A stretch of 64,000 nt of DNA from an uncultured Eubacteriales bacterium (GCA_900546295.1 URCK01000001.1:1-64000); one strand, 5' to 3'; positions 32,400-43,491 are shown, counted from the first letter of the stretch. Numbers and translations are program-made. The notes: generated from the sequence alone by a model not told the origin.

Positions 32400-33965
32400 T
32401 TACGCGATCGTAACGCCCGTATAATAGAATTGCAGGATATCCCGATAGCTGCGGCCGAGGTTTGCCATCGCGTATGCGCCCCACTGGCTCATGCCGACGT
32501 TGTGTCCGTAACCGCTGCCGGTGATCGTAAAGCTGCCGCTCGCCGCGCCGCCCGTCGAGGTGCTCTGCCCCAGCGCCGCCGTGCCGCTCGCGGTGATGGC
32601 ATAGGCGCTGCCAGCGATGCTCGTCGTGCCGCCACTGCCATCAACAACGCACATTGAGCCAAGATCAACGCTCTCGCCGCTCTCGTTGACACTGTAGCCG
32701 CCGCTCGTGCCGCCACCGATCGTAAAGCGCTGGCTGCGCAGATTCAGCAGCGTCCGGCACGCTTCGCGCGAAACAGTCTTCGTCCCGTTCGTGCCGACAA
32801 AGGTGACGGAATAGACATTGCCCATGTCGGTAAAGGCGGAAACATAGACGTTTTTCACCGTGCCGACGCCATAGCCCTTACTGCCGAGAAGATTCGTCAG
32901 TTCAGAAGCCGTGTAGGTCGTCGACCAGTTGTACTTTGAAATGTGCGAGGCGATCTGCCCCTCGTAGGGGTCGATCCTGCCCTTGAGGTAAGGAACCTCC
33001 TTGCCCCAGACGTTCAGGCTATCTTCGCTCGCGCCGCCGTTGCTCGAATAGTAGACCGCGTCCTGCACGATCTGCCCGCCATAGTAGAGGCACTGCCCCG
33101 CCGTCTGATCGACCGCGGAGTCGGAGTAGGCGTTGCTCGCCGCCGTGCCCTGATAGACCTGACAGTGCGTTGCGGCGCAGATATCAAAGCCCTGCGAGCG
33201 GTGCTTCGTCTGGCAGGCGGCATAGGTGCGCGCGCAGACCGCCTGCGCCTTGAGCGCCTCAAGCGGCCAGTCCTTGCTCATTTCCCAAGGAATGACGCAC
33301 TTGACATAGTCCTCCATGTTCACGACGTTGACGACGTTGATCGCGCCGCCCGTCACGCGCTGGTATTCAAAGCCACCGTAGTAGCGGTAGCCGCGAAACC
33401 ACGTGACCGTCTTCTGCCCTGCCTCGATGGGGCGGATGCCCAGCGAATAAAGGCCGCTCTGGTCGAACTCAAAGAGGATGGCGCCCGACTCCGTGGCAAT
33501 GACCGTCACCCCTGTGCTGCTGCCGCCGGCGACCGTGCCGCCCGCACCGAACGAGTAGAGCGCGCCCTGCGCGCTGCCGTAGTCGCCGTAATTGCCCACG
33601 CGGACCACGAACGCACCGTTGTCGTAGGATACAAAGCCGCCGTACTGCGCCGCGCGCGCCGAGGCGAGCGCATAGTCGTAAAACGTCTCTGCAAGCTGGA
33701 TGTGATAGCTCTGATCCCGTATCACGGAGATCTTCTCATAGCTCGCAGGCAGCGCCGCAAGCTGCACAAAATTGCAGGAGCCGTCGTAATATCCCAGCGC
33801 ATAGCCGCCAAAGGGCGAGTAATTCTGTAGTCTCGCCTCGTCCATGGCCTCATTGCCGTATTTTAGCCCCACCCTGAGCATATCATGTTCTGCGGCCTGT
33901 GCGCCCGCACACATCGCGCTGCACAACAGCAGCGAAAGGAGAAACGTCCTGCACCATTTTCTCAT
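32400..33965 (-). CDS. Secreted SpoIID/LytB domain protein
   Basis: 521 aa from the ATG at 33965, preceded by GGGGAGG. Signal peptide ([24 protein letters not shown]). Residues about 30-190 hold repeated sensor-like segments; residues about 205-330 hold the SpoIID/LytB signature ([58 protein letters not shown]); the C-terminus has a Ser/Thr/Gly-rich linker and ends [17 protein letters not shown]. Predicted lytic transglycosylase-type wall hydrolase. It is longer than SpoIID proper and has a vegetative-type promoter, so a general wall or spore-wall role both remain possible. Confidence 0.88.
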   Translation of the reverse strand: MRKWCRTFLLSLLLCSAMCAGAQAAEHDMLRVGLKYGNEAMDEARLQNYSPFGGYALGYYDGSCNFVQLAALPASYEKISVIRDQSYHIQLAETFYDYALASARAAQYGGFVSYDNGAFVVRVGNYGDYGSAQGALYSFGAGGTVAGGSSTGVTVIATESGAILFEFDQSGLYSLGIRPIEAGQKTVTWFRGYRYYGGFEYQRVTGGAINVVNVVNMEDYVKCVIPWEMSKDWPLEALKAQAVCARTYAACQTKHRSQGFDICAATHCQVYQGTAASNAYSDSAVDQTAGQCLYYGGQIVQDAVYYSSNGGASEDSLNVWGKEVPYLKGRIDPYEGQIASHISKYNWSTTYTASELTNLLGSKGYGVGTVKNVYVSAFTDMGNVYSVTFVGTNGTKTVSREACRTLLNLRSQRFTIGGGTSGGYSVNESGESVDLGSMCVVDGSGGTTSIAGSAYAITASGTAALGQSTSTGGAASGSFTITGSGYGHNVGMSQWGAYAMANLGRSYRDILQFYYTGVTIA

Positions 33966-34010
33966 AGCATCCTCCCCGGAAGACCGGCATCCATACGAAT
34001 CGTATTTTAC

Positions 34011-34039
34011 ATTATACGACAGTTCTCTTTCACTTTCAA
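34011..34039 (-). promoter_or_regulatory. SigA-type promoter of the SpoIID-like/queA/tgt operon
   Basis: Minus-strand TTGAAA (34039-34034), 17-bp spacer, TATAAT (34016-34011), 46 bp before the start codon. Confidence 0.85.
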
Positions 34040-34109
34040 GCACGTCCGCACATCTTTTCAGCCGCCGATGTACAAGCGGCGGCTCATTTCAAAAAAGGAG
34101 CGATGAACC

Positions 34110-34997
34110 ATGAAACCTCTTGTCTTTACCGGCAGTGCCGTCGCCATCGTCACGCCCTTCAAGGGCGGCAAGGTGGACTTCCCCGCTTTTGACCATCTCG
34201 TTGCATGGCAGCTTCAGCAAGGCACCGACGCCATCGTTGTCTGCGGCACGACAGGCGAGGCGGCGACGCTGAACTTAGAAGAGCGCAGAGCGCTCATCGA
34301 GCGCTGCGTGCGCATCGTCGACCATCGTGTGCCCGTCATCGCGGGCAGCGGCACAAACAGCACCTCCTCTGCCGTCGCCCTCTCGCGCGCCGCGCAGGCG
34401 TCCGGCGCCGATGCGCTGCTCACCGTCACGCCATACTACAACAAATCCTCGCAAAACGGCCTTGTGCGCCATTTTTCCACCATTGCCGACGCGGTCGACA
34501 TCCCGCTCATCCTCTACAACGTCCCCTCGCGCACCGGAGTAAGCTGCACGGCGCAGACCTATCAAAAGCTCGCCGCGCACCCGAACATCGTGGGCGTCAA
34601 GGAGGCAAGCGACGACTTTGACCTCATTCAGGAGACGCTGCACCTCTGTCCGCCGGACTTTACCCTCTGGAGCGGCAACGATTCTTCCACGACCGCCATC
34701 ATGGCGCTCGGCGGCAAGGGCGTCATCTCCGTCGCCGCCAACATCGTCCCGCGCGAAATGCACGAGCTGACGCAGCTCTGCCTTGCCGGACGCTTTCAGG
34801 AGGCCGCCCAGCTCCAGATCCGGCTGCACGAGTTGATCGGGGCGCTCTTCTGCGAGGTCAACCCCATCCCCGTCAAGGCAGCGATGGAAAAGCTTGGCCT
34901 TTGCGGCGGCGAGCTGCGGCTGCCGCTGTGTACGATCTCCGATCGCAATTTGCCGCGCCTCACGCGCGCGATGCAGGACTTCGGCGTCATGGTATAA
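34110..34997 (+). CDS. dapA: 4-hydroxy-tetrahydrodipicolinate synthase
   Basis: 295 aa class I aldolase condensing pyruvate and aspartate semialdehyde in lysine, diaminopimelate and dipicolinate synthesis. CGTTGEAATL near residues 46-55 (Thr-Thr of the catalytic triad), PYYNKSSQNG near 109-118 (Tyr), Schiff-base Lys in IVGVKEASDD near 163, and GVISVAANIVP near 209. Ribosome site AAGGAG upstream; a second ATG lies seven nt before the chosen one. No other lysine genes nearby. Expression may rise in sporulation since the product also feeds dipicolinate, but no sporulation promoter was seen. Confidence 0.96.
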   Translation: MKPLVFTGSAVAIVTPFKGGKVDFPAFDHLVAWQLQQGTDAIVVCGTTGEAATLNLEERRALIERCVRIVDHRVPVIAGSGTNSTSSAVALSRAAQASGADALLTVTPYYNKSSQNGLVRHFSTIADAVDIPLILYNVPSRTGVSCTAQTYQKLAAHPNIVGVKEASDDFDLIQETLHLCPPDFTLWSGNDSSTTAIMALGGKGVISVAANIVPREMHELTQLCLAGRFQEAAQLQIRLHELIGALFCEVNPIPVKAAMEKLGLCGGELRLPLCTISDRNLPRLTRAMQDFGVMV

Positions 34998-35002
34998 GCG
35001 GT

Positions 35003-35070
35003 ATTCACGCTGCATTCATTCCGCATTCACCAGATATTCATGTGATATTCGCCATATTCGCGACATTCAT
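35003..35070 (+). repeat. Phased ATTC array after dapA
   Basis: ATTC recurs at 35003, 35014, 35025, 35036 and 35047 (every 11 nt), then at 35056 and 35065 (every 9 nt), starting right after the dapA stop. The units are degenerate between the ATTC anchors. Confidence 0.5.
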
Positions 35071-35103
35071 TTTCCGTTTTCTCGTTTGTGCATTTCGTCA
35101 AAA

Positions 35104-35143
35104 AGCAGGTCCTGCGCCGATATTGGCGCAGGACCTGCTGCGT
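35104..35143. terminator. Bidirectional terminator dapA/tyrS
   Basis: AGCAGGTCCTGCGCC and its perfect complement (35125-35139) around 6 nt, with T-rich minus-strand tail (TTTTTGACG). Lies between convergent genes. Confidence 0.9.
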
Positions 35144-35166
35144 TTACGCCTTGTAATCAGTCGTTC

Positions 35167-36390
35167 TCAGGCCTTCACACGATGGAAGACCTTCTTGCCC
35201 TTACGGACGATGATGCCCTCGCCCTCAAAACGCTCGCGCGCAAGGCTCTCGTCGATGGAGGCAACCTTCACGTCATCCACCGTCACACCGCCCTGCTGCA
35301 CAAGACGGCGCGCCTCGCCGCGGGACGGGCACAGGCCGGTCGTGACCAGCATGGAGAGCACGTTGATGCTGCCGTTTTCAAAGTCGGCGTCAGTGAGCAC
35401 GCTCGTCGGCATGTTGGCAGAATCACCGCCCGCGCCGAAGAGCGCCTTGGCAGACTCCTCCGCCTTCTTTGCCTCCTCTTCCCCGTGGACGAGCGCGGTG
35501 AGCTCGTAGGCGAGGATCTCCTTGGCGCGGTTGAGCTGGCTGCCCTCCCACTTGTCCATCTCGTCGATCTGCTCGAGCGGCAGGAAGGTGAGCATGCGGA
35601 TGCACTTCAAAACGTCGCTGTCGCCCACGTTGCGCCAGTACTGGTAGAAGTCGTAGGGAGAGGTCTTCTTCGGGTCGAGCCAGACAGCATTGCCCGCCGT
35701 CTTGCCCATCTTGTGGCCCTGTGAGTCGGTCAGCAGCGTGATGGTCATCGCGTGCGCGTCCTTGCCGAGCTTGCGGCGGATGAGCTCCGTGCCGCCGAGC
35801 ATGTTGGACCACTGGTCGTCGCCGCCGAACTGCATATTGCAGCCGTAGTGCTGGAAGAGGTGGTAGAAATCGTAGGACTGCATGATCATGTAGTTGAACT
35901 CAAGGAAGGAAAGCCCCTTCTCCATGCGCTGCTCATAGCACTTAGCGCGCAGCATGTTGTTCACAGAGAAGCACGCGCCCACCTCGCGCAGCAGCTCAAT
36001 ATAGTTGAGATTCAGCAGCCAGTCAGCGTTGTTGACCATGATGGCCTTGCCCTCGCCGAAGTCGATGAAACGCTCCATCTGGCGCTTGAAGCACTCCGCG
36101 TTGTGGTCAATATCCTCCTTGGTGAGCATCTTGCGCATGTCCGTGCGGCCCGAGGGGTCGCCGATCATGGTCGTGCCGCCGCCGATGAGCGCGACAGGCT
36201 GGTTGCCCGCCATCTGGAGACGCTTCATCAGCGTCAGCGCCATAAAGTGGCCGGCCGTCAGGCTGTCGGCCGTGCAGTCAAAGCCAATGTAGAACTTGGC
36301 CTTGCCCGCGTTGACCATTTCGCGGATCTCTTCCTCATTCGTGACCTGCGCCAGCAGGCCGCGCGCCTGCAGCTCTTCGTAAATACCCAT
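35167..36390 (-). CDS. tyrS: Tyrosyl-tRNA synthetase
   Basis: 407 aa class I synthetase. The ATG at 36390 (MGIYEELQARGL) follows AGGAGG; the longer frame upstream is T-box leader. YIGFDCTADSLTAGHFMALTLM near residues 34-55 (HIGH-type motif), QPVALIGGGTTMIGDPSGR near 66-84, QSYDFYHLF near 170, KMGKTAGNAVWLDP near 228-241 (KMSKS-type), and a C-terminal S4 RNA-binding domain (SRGEARRLVQQGGVTVDD). Controlled by a tyrosine T-box. Confidence 0.97.
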   Translation of the reverse strand: MGIYEELQARGLLAQVTNEEEIREMVNAGKAKFYIGFDCTADSLTAGHFMALTLMKRLQMAGNQPVALIGGGTTMIGDPSGRTDMRKMLTKEDIDHNAECFKRQMERFIDFGEGKAIMVNNADWLLNLNYIELLREVGACFSVNNMLRAKCYEQRMEKGLSFLEFNYMIMQSYDFYHLFQHYGCNMQFGGDDQWSNMLGGTELIRRKLGKDAHAMTITLLTDSQGHKMGKTAGNAVWLDPKKTSPYDFYQYWRNVGDSDVLKCIRMLTFLPLEQIDEMDKWEGSQLNRAKEILAYELTALVHGEEEAKKAEESAKALFGAGGDSANMPTSVLTDADFENGSINVLSMLVTTGLCPSRGEARRLVQQGGVTVDDVKVASIDESLARERFEGEGIIVRKGKKVFHRVKA

Positions 36391-36449
36391 TTTCGTTCCT
36401 CCTATGTTCATTTTCATTTGATTTTCGGACATTCCCGGGCGCTTCCGGG

Positions 36450-36725
36450 TAAGAAAAAACGCCCCCTGTCCGTTCGGACAGAGGGCGAGCATGACTCGCG
36501 GTACCACCTCTGGTTCGCCGCCTTTTCGCAAAGGCAGCCTCACGGAGTGCAGACACACTCCCGCGCGATAACGGGCGCTCCCGGGGCGCGCCTACTGGAA
36601 GAAACTTCGTTCGGGCGCCGGCTCCGCGGTGTATTTTGGCACGTTTCCTCTCCTTCTCTCACCGGCCGAAGGCTCTCTTTGCAGGAAACTCTTGCTTACT
36701 TCTCCGCTTCATCACCGTAAACGCA
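36450..36725 (-). promoter_or_regulatory. T-box riboswitch for tyrS
   Basis: The minus strand carries the T-box core AGGTGGTACCGCG (36509-36497), a preceding antiterminator stem, and a terminator whose arms (CGCCCTCTGTCCG / CGGACAGGGGGCG) end in T6 near 36454. In the stem I region a UAC (36633-36631) in the context CCAAAATACACC can act as the Tyr specifier. Uncharged tRNA-Tyr would favour readthrough. Confidence 0.93.
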
Positions 36726-36728
36726 ATT

Positions 36729-36757
36729 ATTGTACCGAAAAGGCTCACGCTTGTCAA
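36729..36757 (-). promoter_or_regulatory. SigA-type promoter of the tyrS T-box
   Basis: TTGACA (36757-36752), 17-bp spacer, TACAAT (36734-36729). The -35 box overlaps the stop codon of the upstream M28-like gene. Confidence 0.82.
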
Positions 36758-37701
36758 GCCTTTTGCGGATGGTAGTTCATAATGAGCCTGCAAAGCCCTT
36801 CGCGCAGAAGGGCAATGTTCTCTTCGTCGATCTCTCCCGTGCCGCGCGGCAGGATGCAGCGGCCGAAGCCCGCGACCTTCTTGCAGGCGCACACGGCCGT
36901 GCTGTGCGGAAAAGCCCTGTTGTCCGACGGGAAAATGATCTGACCGTCCGTCTTTAAAAAGCAGGTCTTCTTTTCGCCGTTGACGAAATTCCCGTTGATG
37001 GCATCGAGCAGGTCGCCGTCCCAGCGCGTCGCCTTGCTCGGCAGCACCAGCAGCTCGTCCCCCTCGCCCACGCAGTCGACGACGAAGACCGGCTTCTCCT
37101 TGAGGCACGGGTACGCGCGGCGCAGGCGCTTTGCGCCCTTGCCCGTCTGCGCGCCGCCATCGAGGAAGAGGAAGCAGGCCTCGCCGCGGTAGCGCGGCGT
37201 CAGCGTCTTTGCGACCTCGAGCAGCGTCACGACGCCGGAGGTGTTGGCGTTGCGGTTGTTCTTTTCGTCAGGGCCGTACTTCGGATAAAAAAGCGCCACG
37301 ACCAGAAGCAGCAGAAAAAGCGGCAGCATCATGCCCGGCAGATTCAGTGGAAACGTCACGGCAAGGGAGAGCAAAAAGCTCCCCGCCACCATCAAAAGCG
37401 GATAAAGCGCCTGATAGAGCAGGAACGTCAGCGGCCGCGTCGGGCAGATGAGCGGCGGCAGGAGTTCCCGCACGCCCGTGTCGTAATGCGCCGCAAGAAC
37501 GATCTTCGCCTTGTCGATATCGCCCACGACCACATTCGTCATGCTGCCGCCCGCGGCAAGCACGCTCTCCCCGCTCTCAAGCTTCGGCGTGTAGCCGAGC
37601 TCCTTGAACGTGTGGACGAGCCATGTGCGAAACTCCATTTTTTCTTTTTCCTTGCGGCGCAGCGGAAAATCCCGCTCGATGCGCGCAGCAAACTCATTCA
37701 T
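36754..37701 (-). CDS. M28-peptidase-like membrane protein with lost active site
   Basis: 315 aa from ATG 37701, preceded by GGGAAAGGA. It has the M28 scaffold interrupted by two membrane helices (residues about 90-140). The first metal motif is kept (AAHYDT, His72 and Asp74). The second (usual DDNASG) reads NANTSG, so the bridging Asp is Ala152. The usual DGEEQGLLGS reads DGGAQTGKGA at 181-190, so the catalytic Glu pair is Gly-Ala. These changes should abolish zinc peptidase activity; the protein may be a binding or structural pseudoenzyme. It is the last gene after recN, separated by about 60 nt. Confidence 0.75.
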   Translation of the reverse strand: MNEFAARIERDFPLRRKEKEKMEFRTWLVHTFKELGYTPKLESGESVLAAGGSMTNVVVGDIDKAKIVLAAHYDTGVRELLPPLICPTRPLTFLLYQALYPLLMVAGSFLLSLAVTFPLNLPGMMLPLFLLLLVVALFYPKYGPDEKNNRNANTSGVVTLLEVAKTLTPRYRGEACFLFLDGGAQTGKGAKRLRRAYPCLKEKPVFVVDCVGEGDELLVLPSKATRWDGDLLDAINGNFVNGEKKTCFLKTDGQIIFPSDNRAFPHSTAVCACKKVAGFGRCILPRGTGEIDEENIALLREGLCRLIMNYHPQKA

Positions 37702-37762
37702 GCCGTTTTTCCTTTCCCCAAGAGCGTTCAAAAGCCATCCTTATCTTGCAAGTAGTTTTGCT

Positions 37763-39448
<1,686 letters not shown>

Positions 39449-39475
39449 CGCTCATTCTCCTGCAAAGCGTTTTTC

Positions 39476-39943
39476 TTACTTGGTCTGGCGCTGTCTCTGC
39501 ATCTCTTCGATCTCGCCGCACAGCTCGGCGGCGGACTCGTTCTCGCGCATCACGACGAGCACCGTGTCGTCGCCGGCCACGGTGCCAACCTTGGACGAAA
39601 CGTCCATACCGTCAAAAGCCGCGCCCGCCGCGGGACCAAGGCCCGGCATCGTCTTGATGAGCACCAGATTCTGCGCGCAGTCGACCGAAATGATGCTCTC
39701 GCGCAGGATCGTCTGCAAGCGGTCGGCAAGGTTGAGCTTCACCTTCTGTGCGGACACGGCATAGCGGTAAGTACCGTTGCCGGTCGGCTCCTTGATCAGA
39801 TGCAGCTGCTTGATATCGCGGGAGATCGTCGCCTGTGTGCAGGAAATGCCCTCCTGACGCAGACTGTCGATCAACTGCTCCTGCGTTTCGATCGCCGAGG
39901 CGGCAATGATCGCAAGGATCTTCTCCTGTCTCTCATTCTTCAT
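39476..39943 (-). CDS. argR: Arginine repressor
   Basis: 155 aa. N-terminal winged helix (NERQEKILAIIAASAIETQEQLIDSL; SCTQATISRDIKQLHL recognition helix, about 34-49) and C-terminal arginine-binding hexamerisation domain (GLGPAAGAAFDGMD; VGTVAGDDTVLVVMR). Represses arginine synthesis when arginine is plentiful. Its start overlaps the nadK 3' end by 11 nt. No ARG-box operators were sought beyond this operon. Confidence 0.96.
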   Translation of the reverse strand: MKNERQEKILAIIAASAIETQEQLIDSLRQEGISCTQATISRDIKQLHLIKEPTGNGTYRYAVSAQKVKLNLADRLQTILRESIISVDCAQNLVLIKTMPGLGPAAGAAFDGMDVSSKVGTVAGDDTVLVVMRENESAAELCGEIEEMQRQRQTK

Positions 39944-40814
39944 TGCTGAGTCCTCCCATCAACATTTTCTTTTGTAGAATTTCGCAAAAGCTTCGTTTGG
40001 TCAGCCGGACCAGTTTGGTGTCAAATTTGGAGCGGCGCACCTCCACGCAGTCTCCGCTGCGCAGGGAAAAGGCGCGTCCGCCGTCCACGCTCAAAAGCAC
40101 AGGCTTATAGCTGTTTTTCTCCGTCTGCACGGTGATGACCCGCTCGGACGAGAGTACATAGGCGTTGGCGTGCACACTGTGGGCGCAGATGGGCGAAACG
40201 ATGAAATTCCGCGCCGTCGGCTCCACGACCGGCCCGCCCGCCGAGAGTGAATACGCCGTCGACCCCGTGGGGCTTGCAACGATGACGCCGTCGCCCGCAA
40301 TATCCACAAGCTTGCCCTGTTCGGTGGATATCTTCAGCCGAATCACACGCGAGACGTTGCCGCGTGCGATGAGCGCCTCGTTGAGGGCAAGGTTCGAGTA
40401 AATCACGCGCCCGTCGCGCAGCACATTCACATCGAGCATCATGCGGCTTTCCACATCGTACTTTCCGTTGCACAGATCTCGCAGGCGCGCGAGGTCCTTG
40501 CTTTCAAGCTCGGCCATAAAGCCGAGACTGCCAAGGTTCACGCCCAGCACCGGAACATCCCGGTGCGCCGCCGTTTTGGAAAGGTGGAGGATCGTTCCGT
40601 CGCCGCCGAAGGCGACGATCAGATCCGCCCCGCGCAGCTCCTGCTGCAGCGGTTCGATCGCCAGCCCGAAGCCCTCGATCTTTTCCTGGTTGCGGAACGG
40701 CAGGCACACTACATTCGGGCAGCCCGCTTCGTCAAGCACGCGCTTGGCTTCCCTGGCGACGCGAAGCTGCGCATCGCGGTAGGGATTGGGGCATAAGATG
40801 ACCTTTTTCAGCAT
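39933..40814 (-). CDS. nadK: NAD kinase
   Basis: 293 aa. Phosphorylates NAD to NADP. ATG at 40814 (MLKKVILCPNP) follows GAAGGAGGG. The GGDGT motif (IVAFGGDGTILH) near residue 64, LGVNLGSLGFMAE near 88, NEALIARG near 144 and the GDGVIVASPTGSTAYSLSAGGP region near 170-190 are all present. Overlaps tlyA by 7 nt and argR by 11 nt. Confidence 0.96.
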   Translation of the reverse strand: MLKKVILCPNPYRDAQLRVAREAKRVLDEAGCPNVVCLPFRNQEKIEGFGLAIEPLQQELRGADLIVAFGGDGTILHLSKTAAHRDVPVLGVNLGSLGFMAELESKDLARLRDLCNGKYDVESRMMLDVNVLRDGRVIYSNLALNEALIARGNVSRVIRLKISTEQGKLVDIAGDGVIVASPTGSTAYSLSAGGPVVEPTARNFIVSPICAHSVHANAYVLSSERVITVQTEKNSYKPVLLSVDGGRAFSLRSGDCVEVRRSKFDTKLVRLTKRSFCEILQKKMLMGGLSNEE

Positions 40815-41632
40815 CCCGCGCCCTCCTTCCCGTGGTCGAGCGCCGCGTGCGACTGCTCGACAAGGCCTTTTAGGTCGAAGGTCTTCTCCTCCCACTCGCC
40901 GCTTTCAAGATAGCCGAGGTATTCGATGTTCCCCTCAGGGCCGCGGATGGGCGAGAAAGTAATATCAAGTACTGTAAAGCCAGATTCCTTTGCATGGTTT
41001 AAAAAGTGCTCCAGCACCTCCAGATGCACGGCCGGGTCGCGGACGACGCCCTTTTTCCCCACCTTTTCGCGCCCCGCTTCAAACTGGGGCTTGATGAGGC
41101 AGGCAACGTGTCCGCCCGCTTTCAGCACGCGGTGAACCGCGGGCAAAATAAGCTTGAGCGAGATGAAGGAAACGTCGATGCTCGCAAAATCCAGCTCGTC
41201 GGGGATCTGCTCGTGGTCAAGATAGCGCGCGTTCGTGCGCTCCATGCACACCACGCGCTCGTCCGATCTGAGCTTCCAGTCGAGCTGGCCGTAACCAACG
41301 TCAACGGAGTAGACCTTCACCGCGCCGTTTTGCAGCATACAGTCGGTAAAGCCGCCGGTCGAGGCGCCGATGTCGGCGCAGATACAGCCGCCGAGCTTGA
41401 GGCCAAAGGTCATCATCGCCTTTTCAAGCTTGAGTCCCCCGCGGCTGACATAGCGCAGGGTATTGCCGCGCACCTCGATCTGTGCGTCGTTGGGAATGGC
41501 GGTGCCCGCCTTGTCCACGCGCTGCCCGTCCACAAAGACAAGCCCGCTCATGATCATCGCCTGCGCGCGCTGGCGGGTCTGCTCCAATCCACGTTCTACG
41601 AGCAGCACGTCCAATCTTGTCTTATTGCTCAT
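40808..41632 (-). CDS. tlyA: TlyA-family rRNA 2'-O-methyltransferase
   Basis: 274 aa. N-terminal S4 RNA-binding domain (RLDVLLVERGLEQTRQRAQ) and an FtsJ-type SAM domain (CADIGASTGGFTDCMLQNGA near residue 86, VYSVDVGYGQLDWKLR, DVSFISLKLILPAV, LIKPQFEAG) retaining the K-D-K-E style catalytic set. Methylates rRNA cytidines. Its start overlaps the dxs stop by four nt (ATGA), a translational coupling. Confidence 0.94.
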   Translation of the reverse strand: MSNKTRLDVLLVERGLEQTRQRAQAMIMSGLVFVDGQRVDKAGTAIPNDAQIEVRGNTLRYVSRGGLKLEKAMMTFGLKLGGCICADIGASTGGFTDCMLQNGAVKVYSVDVGYGQLDWKLRSDERVVCMERTNARYLDHEQIPDELDFASIDVSFISLKLILPAVHRVLKAGGHVACLIKPQFEAGREKVGKKGVVRDPAVHLEVLEHFLNHAKESGFTVLDITFSPIRGPEGNIEYLGYLESGEWEEKTFDLKGLVEQSHAALDHGKEGAGC

Positions 41633-43476
41633 CGCAGCACCTCCGCAGCTTTTTTCGCAAGCGACTCCGCGTCCAGTCCAAATTCACGCTGCAATTCCCC
41701 GCCCGTTCCCTGCGCGGGGAACACCTTGCCGAGATTGCACAGCTCCAGCCGTTCCGGCGCGATGCGGTTCCATTCGAGGATGGCGGCCATGCGCTGGCCC
41801 ATACAGCCGACGCCCGCGCACTCCTCCGCCACCAGCAGTACCCTCGTCCTGCCGACGATCTCGCGCATATCGCGGTCGTAAAGCGGCGAGATCGCATTGA
41901 TCTTCACAACGCGTGCCGAGATCCCCTGCTCTTTAAGAAGCTCCGCCGCCTCGAGCACGTTGTTGATCATCATACCGTAGGCGCAGAGGGTGATATCCGC
42001 CCCCTCGCGCAGCTCAACGAGGTTCTGCCGCCCGCTGTCGGCCTTGTACGCCCCCTCGCCGCCGCGCGGATAGCGGATGGCGACAGAACCCTTGATCTCA
42101 TTCACCGCACGGTCGAGCATTGTGCGCAGCTCTGCAAAGTTCGACGGACAGAGCACCGTCATATTCGGGATCTCCGAGAGGAAGGCCGCATCGAAAATGC
42201 CATGGTGTGTCTCCCCGTCCGCGCCGACCATGCCAGCGCGGTCGACTGCGAAGACCACGTGCAGGTTCAAAAGCGCCGCATCGTGGATGATCTGGTCGTA
42301 GGCGCGCTGCAAAAAGCTCGAATAGATCGCAACGACCGGCGTGAGCCCCTGCTTGGCCATGCCCGCAGCCATCGCCACAGCATGGCCCTCGGCGATGCCG
42401 ACGTCGAAAAATCGGTCGGGATACTGCTCGGAAAAATCATGCAGGCCCGTCCCGTCGCGCATCGCGGCGGTGATGGCGCAGATCGTTTCATTCTCCTTTG
42501 CCAGCCTGCACAGCTCCGAACCGAAGACGGCGGAAAAGTCCGGCGCCTTCTCGCGCGGCACGCCCATGCGCGGGTCAAACTTGCCGACGCCGTGATAGCG
42601 CTCCGGCTCGCGCTCAGCGGGCAGATAGCCTCTGCCCTTTTGCGTATGCACATGCACGAGCACGGGGCATTTGAGCTCTTTTGCCCACCTGAGCGTATTG
42701 GAGAGCTGCCCCACATCGTGCCCGTTCACGGGGCCGAGGTAGGTAAAGCCCATGTCCTCAAACATCGTCGAGTTCGGCAGCAACGCCTTTTTTACATTTG
42801 TTTTGAGGTGGTGGTTGAAATCATAGACCGCGCGGCCGAGGGCGTTGCGGTCGAGCACGTCGCGATAGGCCTTTTTGAATTCGTAATAGGCGGGCTTCGA
42901 GCGCAGCAGGCCCAGATGCTCGCTCACCGCGCCGACGTTGCCGTCGATGGACATGCCGTTGTCGTTCAGGATGACGATCAGCGGCTCACCGCTCGCGCCC
43001 GCATTGTTCAGCCCCTCGTAGGCAAGGCCGCCGGAAAGCGCGCCGTCGCCGATGAGCGCGAGCACGGAATAATCCTGATGCTGCAAGGTCCTTGCCCGCG
43101 CCATGCCGAGCGCGACAGACACGGAGTTTGAAGCATGACCCGCGATGAAGGCGTCATGCTCGCTCTCGTGCGGCTTGGGAAAGCCGGAGAGTCCCTTGTA
43201 TTGTCGCAGCGTCTGGAATTGTTCACGCCGCCCGGTCAGGATTTTATGTGGGTAGCACTGGTGTCCCACGTCGAAAATGAGCCGGTCGCGCGAGGTGTCG
43301 AACACGCGATGGATGGCCACCGTCAGTTCGACCGCGCCAAGGTTCGAGGCGAGATGTCCGCCCGTTTTCGAAACGCTTTTCAGCAAAAATTCACGCAGCT
43401 CTGTACAAAGAAGCTGCGTTTGCGGTTCATTCAGGGTTTTGATATCGTTTGGATCATGGATCGTTTCAAGAATCAA
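41629..43476 (-). CDS. dxs: 1-deoxy-D-xylulose-5-phosphate synthase
   Basis: 615 aa ThDP enzyme, first step of the MEP isoprenoid pathway. TTG start at 43476 with AAGGA about 9 nt before. SKTGGHLASNLGAVELTVA near residue 38, DVGHQCYPHKILTGR near 70, GDGALSGGLAYEGLNNAG near 145 (ThDP-Mg signature), FDVGIAEGHAVAMAAGMA near 357 and AVDRAGMVGADGETHHG near 410. Lies 15 nt after oapA, as in known OLE RNA loci. Confidence 0.97.
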   Translation of the reverse strand: MILETIHDPNDIKTLNEPQTQLLCTELREFLLKSVSKTGGHLASNLGAVELTVAIHRVFDTSRDRLIFDVGHQCYPHKILTGRREQFQTLRQYKGLSGFPKPHESEHDAFIAGHASNSVSVALGMARARTLQHQDYSVLALIGDGALSGGLAYEGLNNAGASGEPLIVILNDNGMSIDGNVGAVSEHLGLLRSKPAYYEFKKAYRDVLDRNALGRAVYDFNHHLKTNVKKALLPNSTMFEDMGFTYLGPVNGHDVGQLSNTLRWAKELKCPVLVHVHTQKGRGYLPAEREPERYHGVGKFDPRMGVPREKAPDFSAVFGSELCRLAKENETICAITAAMRDGTGLHDFSEQYPDRFFDVGIAEGHAVAMAAGMAKQGLTPVVAIYSSFLQRAYDQIIHDAALLNLHVVFAVDRAGMVGADGETHHGIFDAAFLSEIPNMTVLCPSNFAELRTMLDRAVNEIKGSVAIRYPRGGEGAYKADSGRQNLVELREGADITLCAYGMMINNVLEAAELLKEQGISARVVKINAISPLYDRDMREIVGRTRVLLVAEECAGVGCMGQRMAAILEWNRIAPERLELCNLGKVFPAQGTGGELQREFGLDAESLAKKAAEVLR

Positions 43477-43491
43477 AGCTATTGTCCTTCT

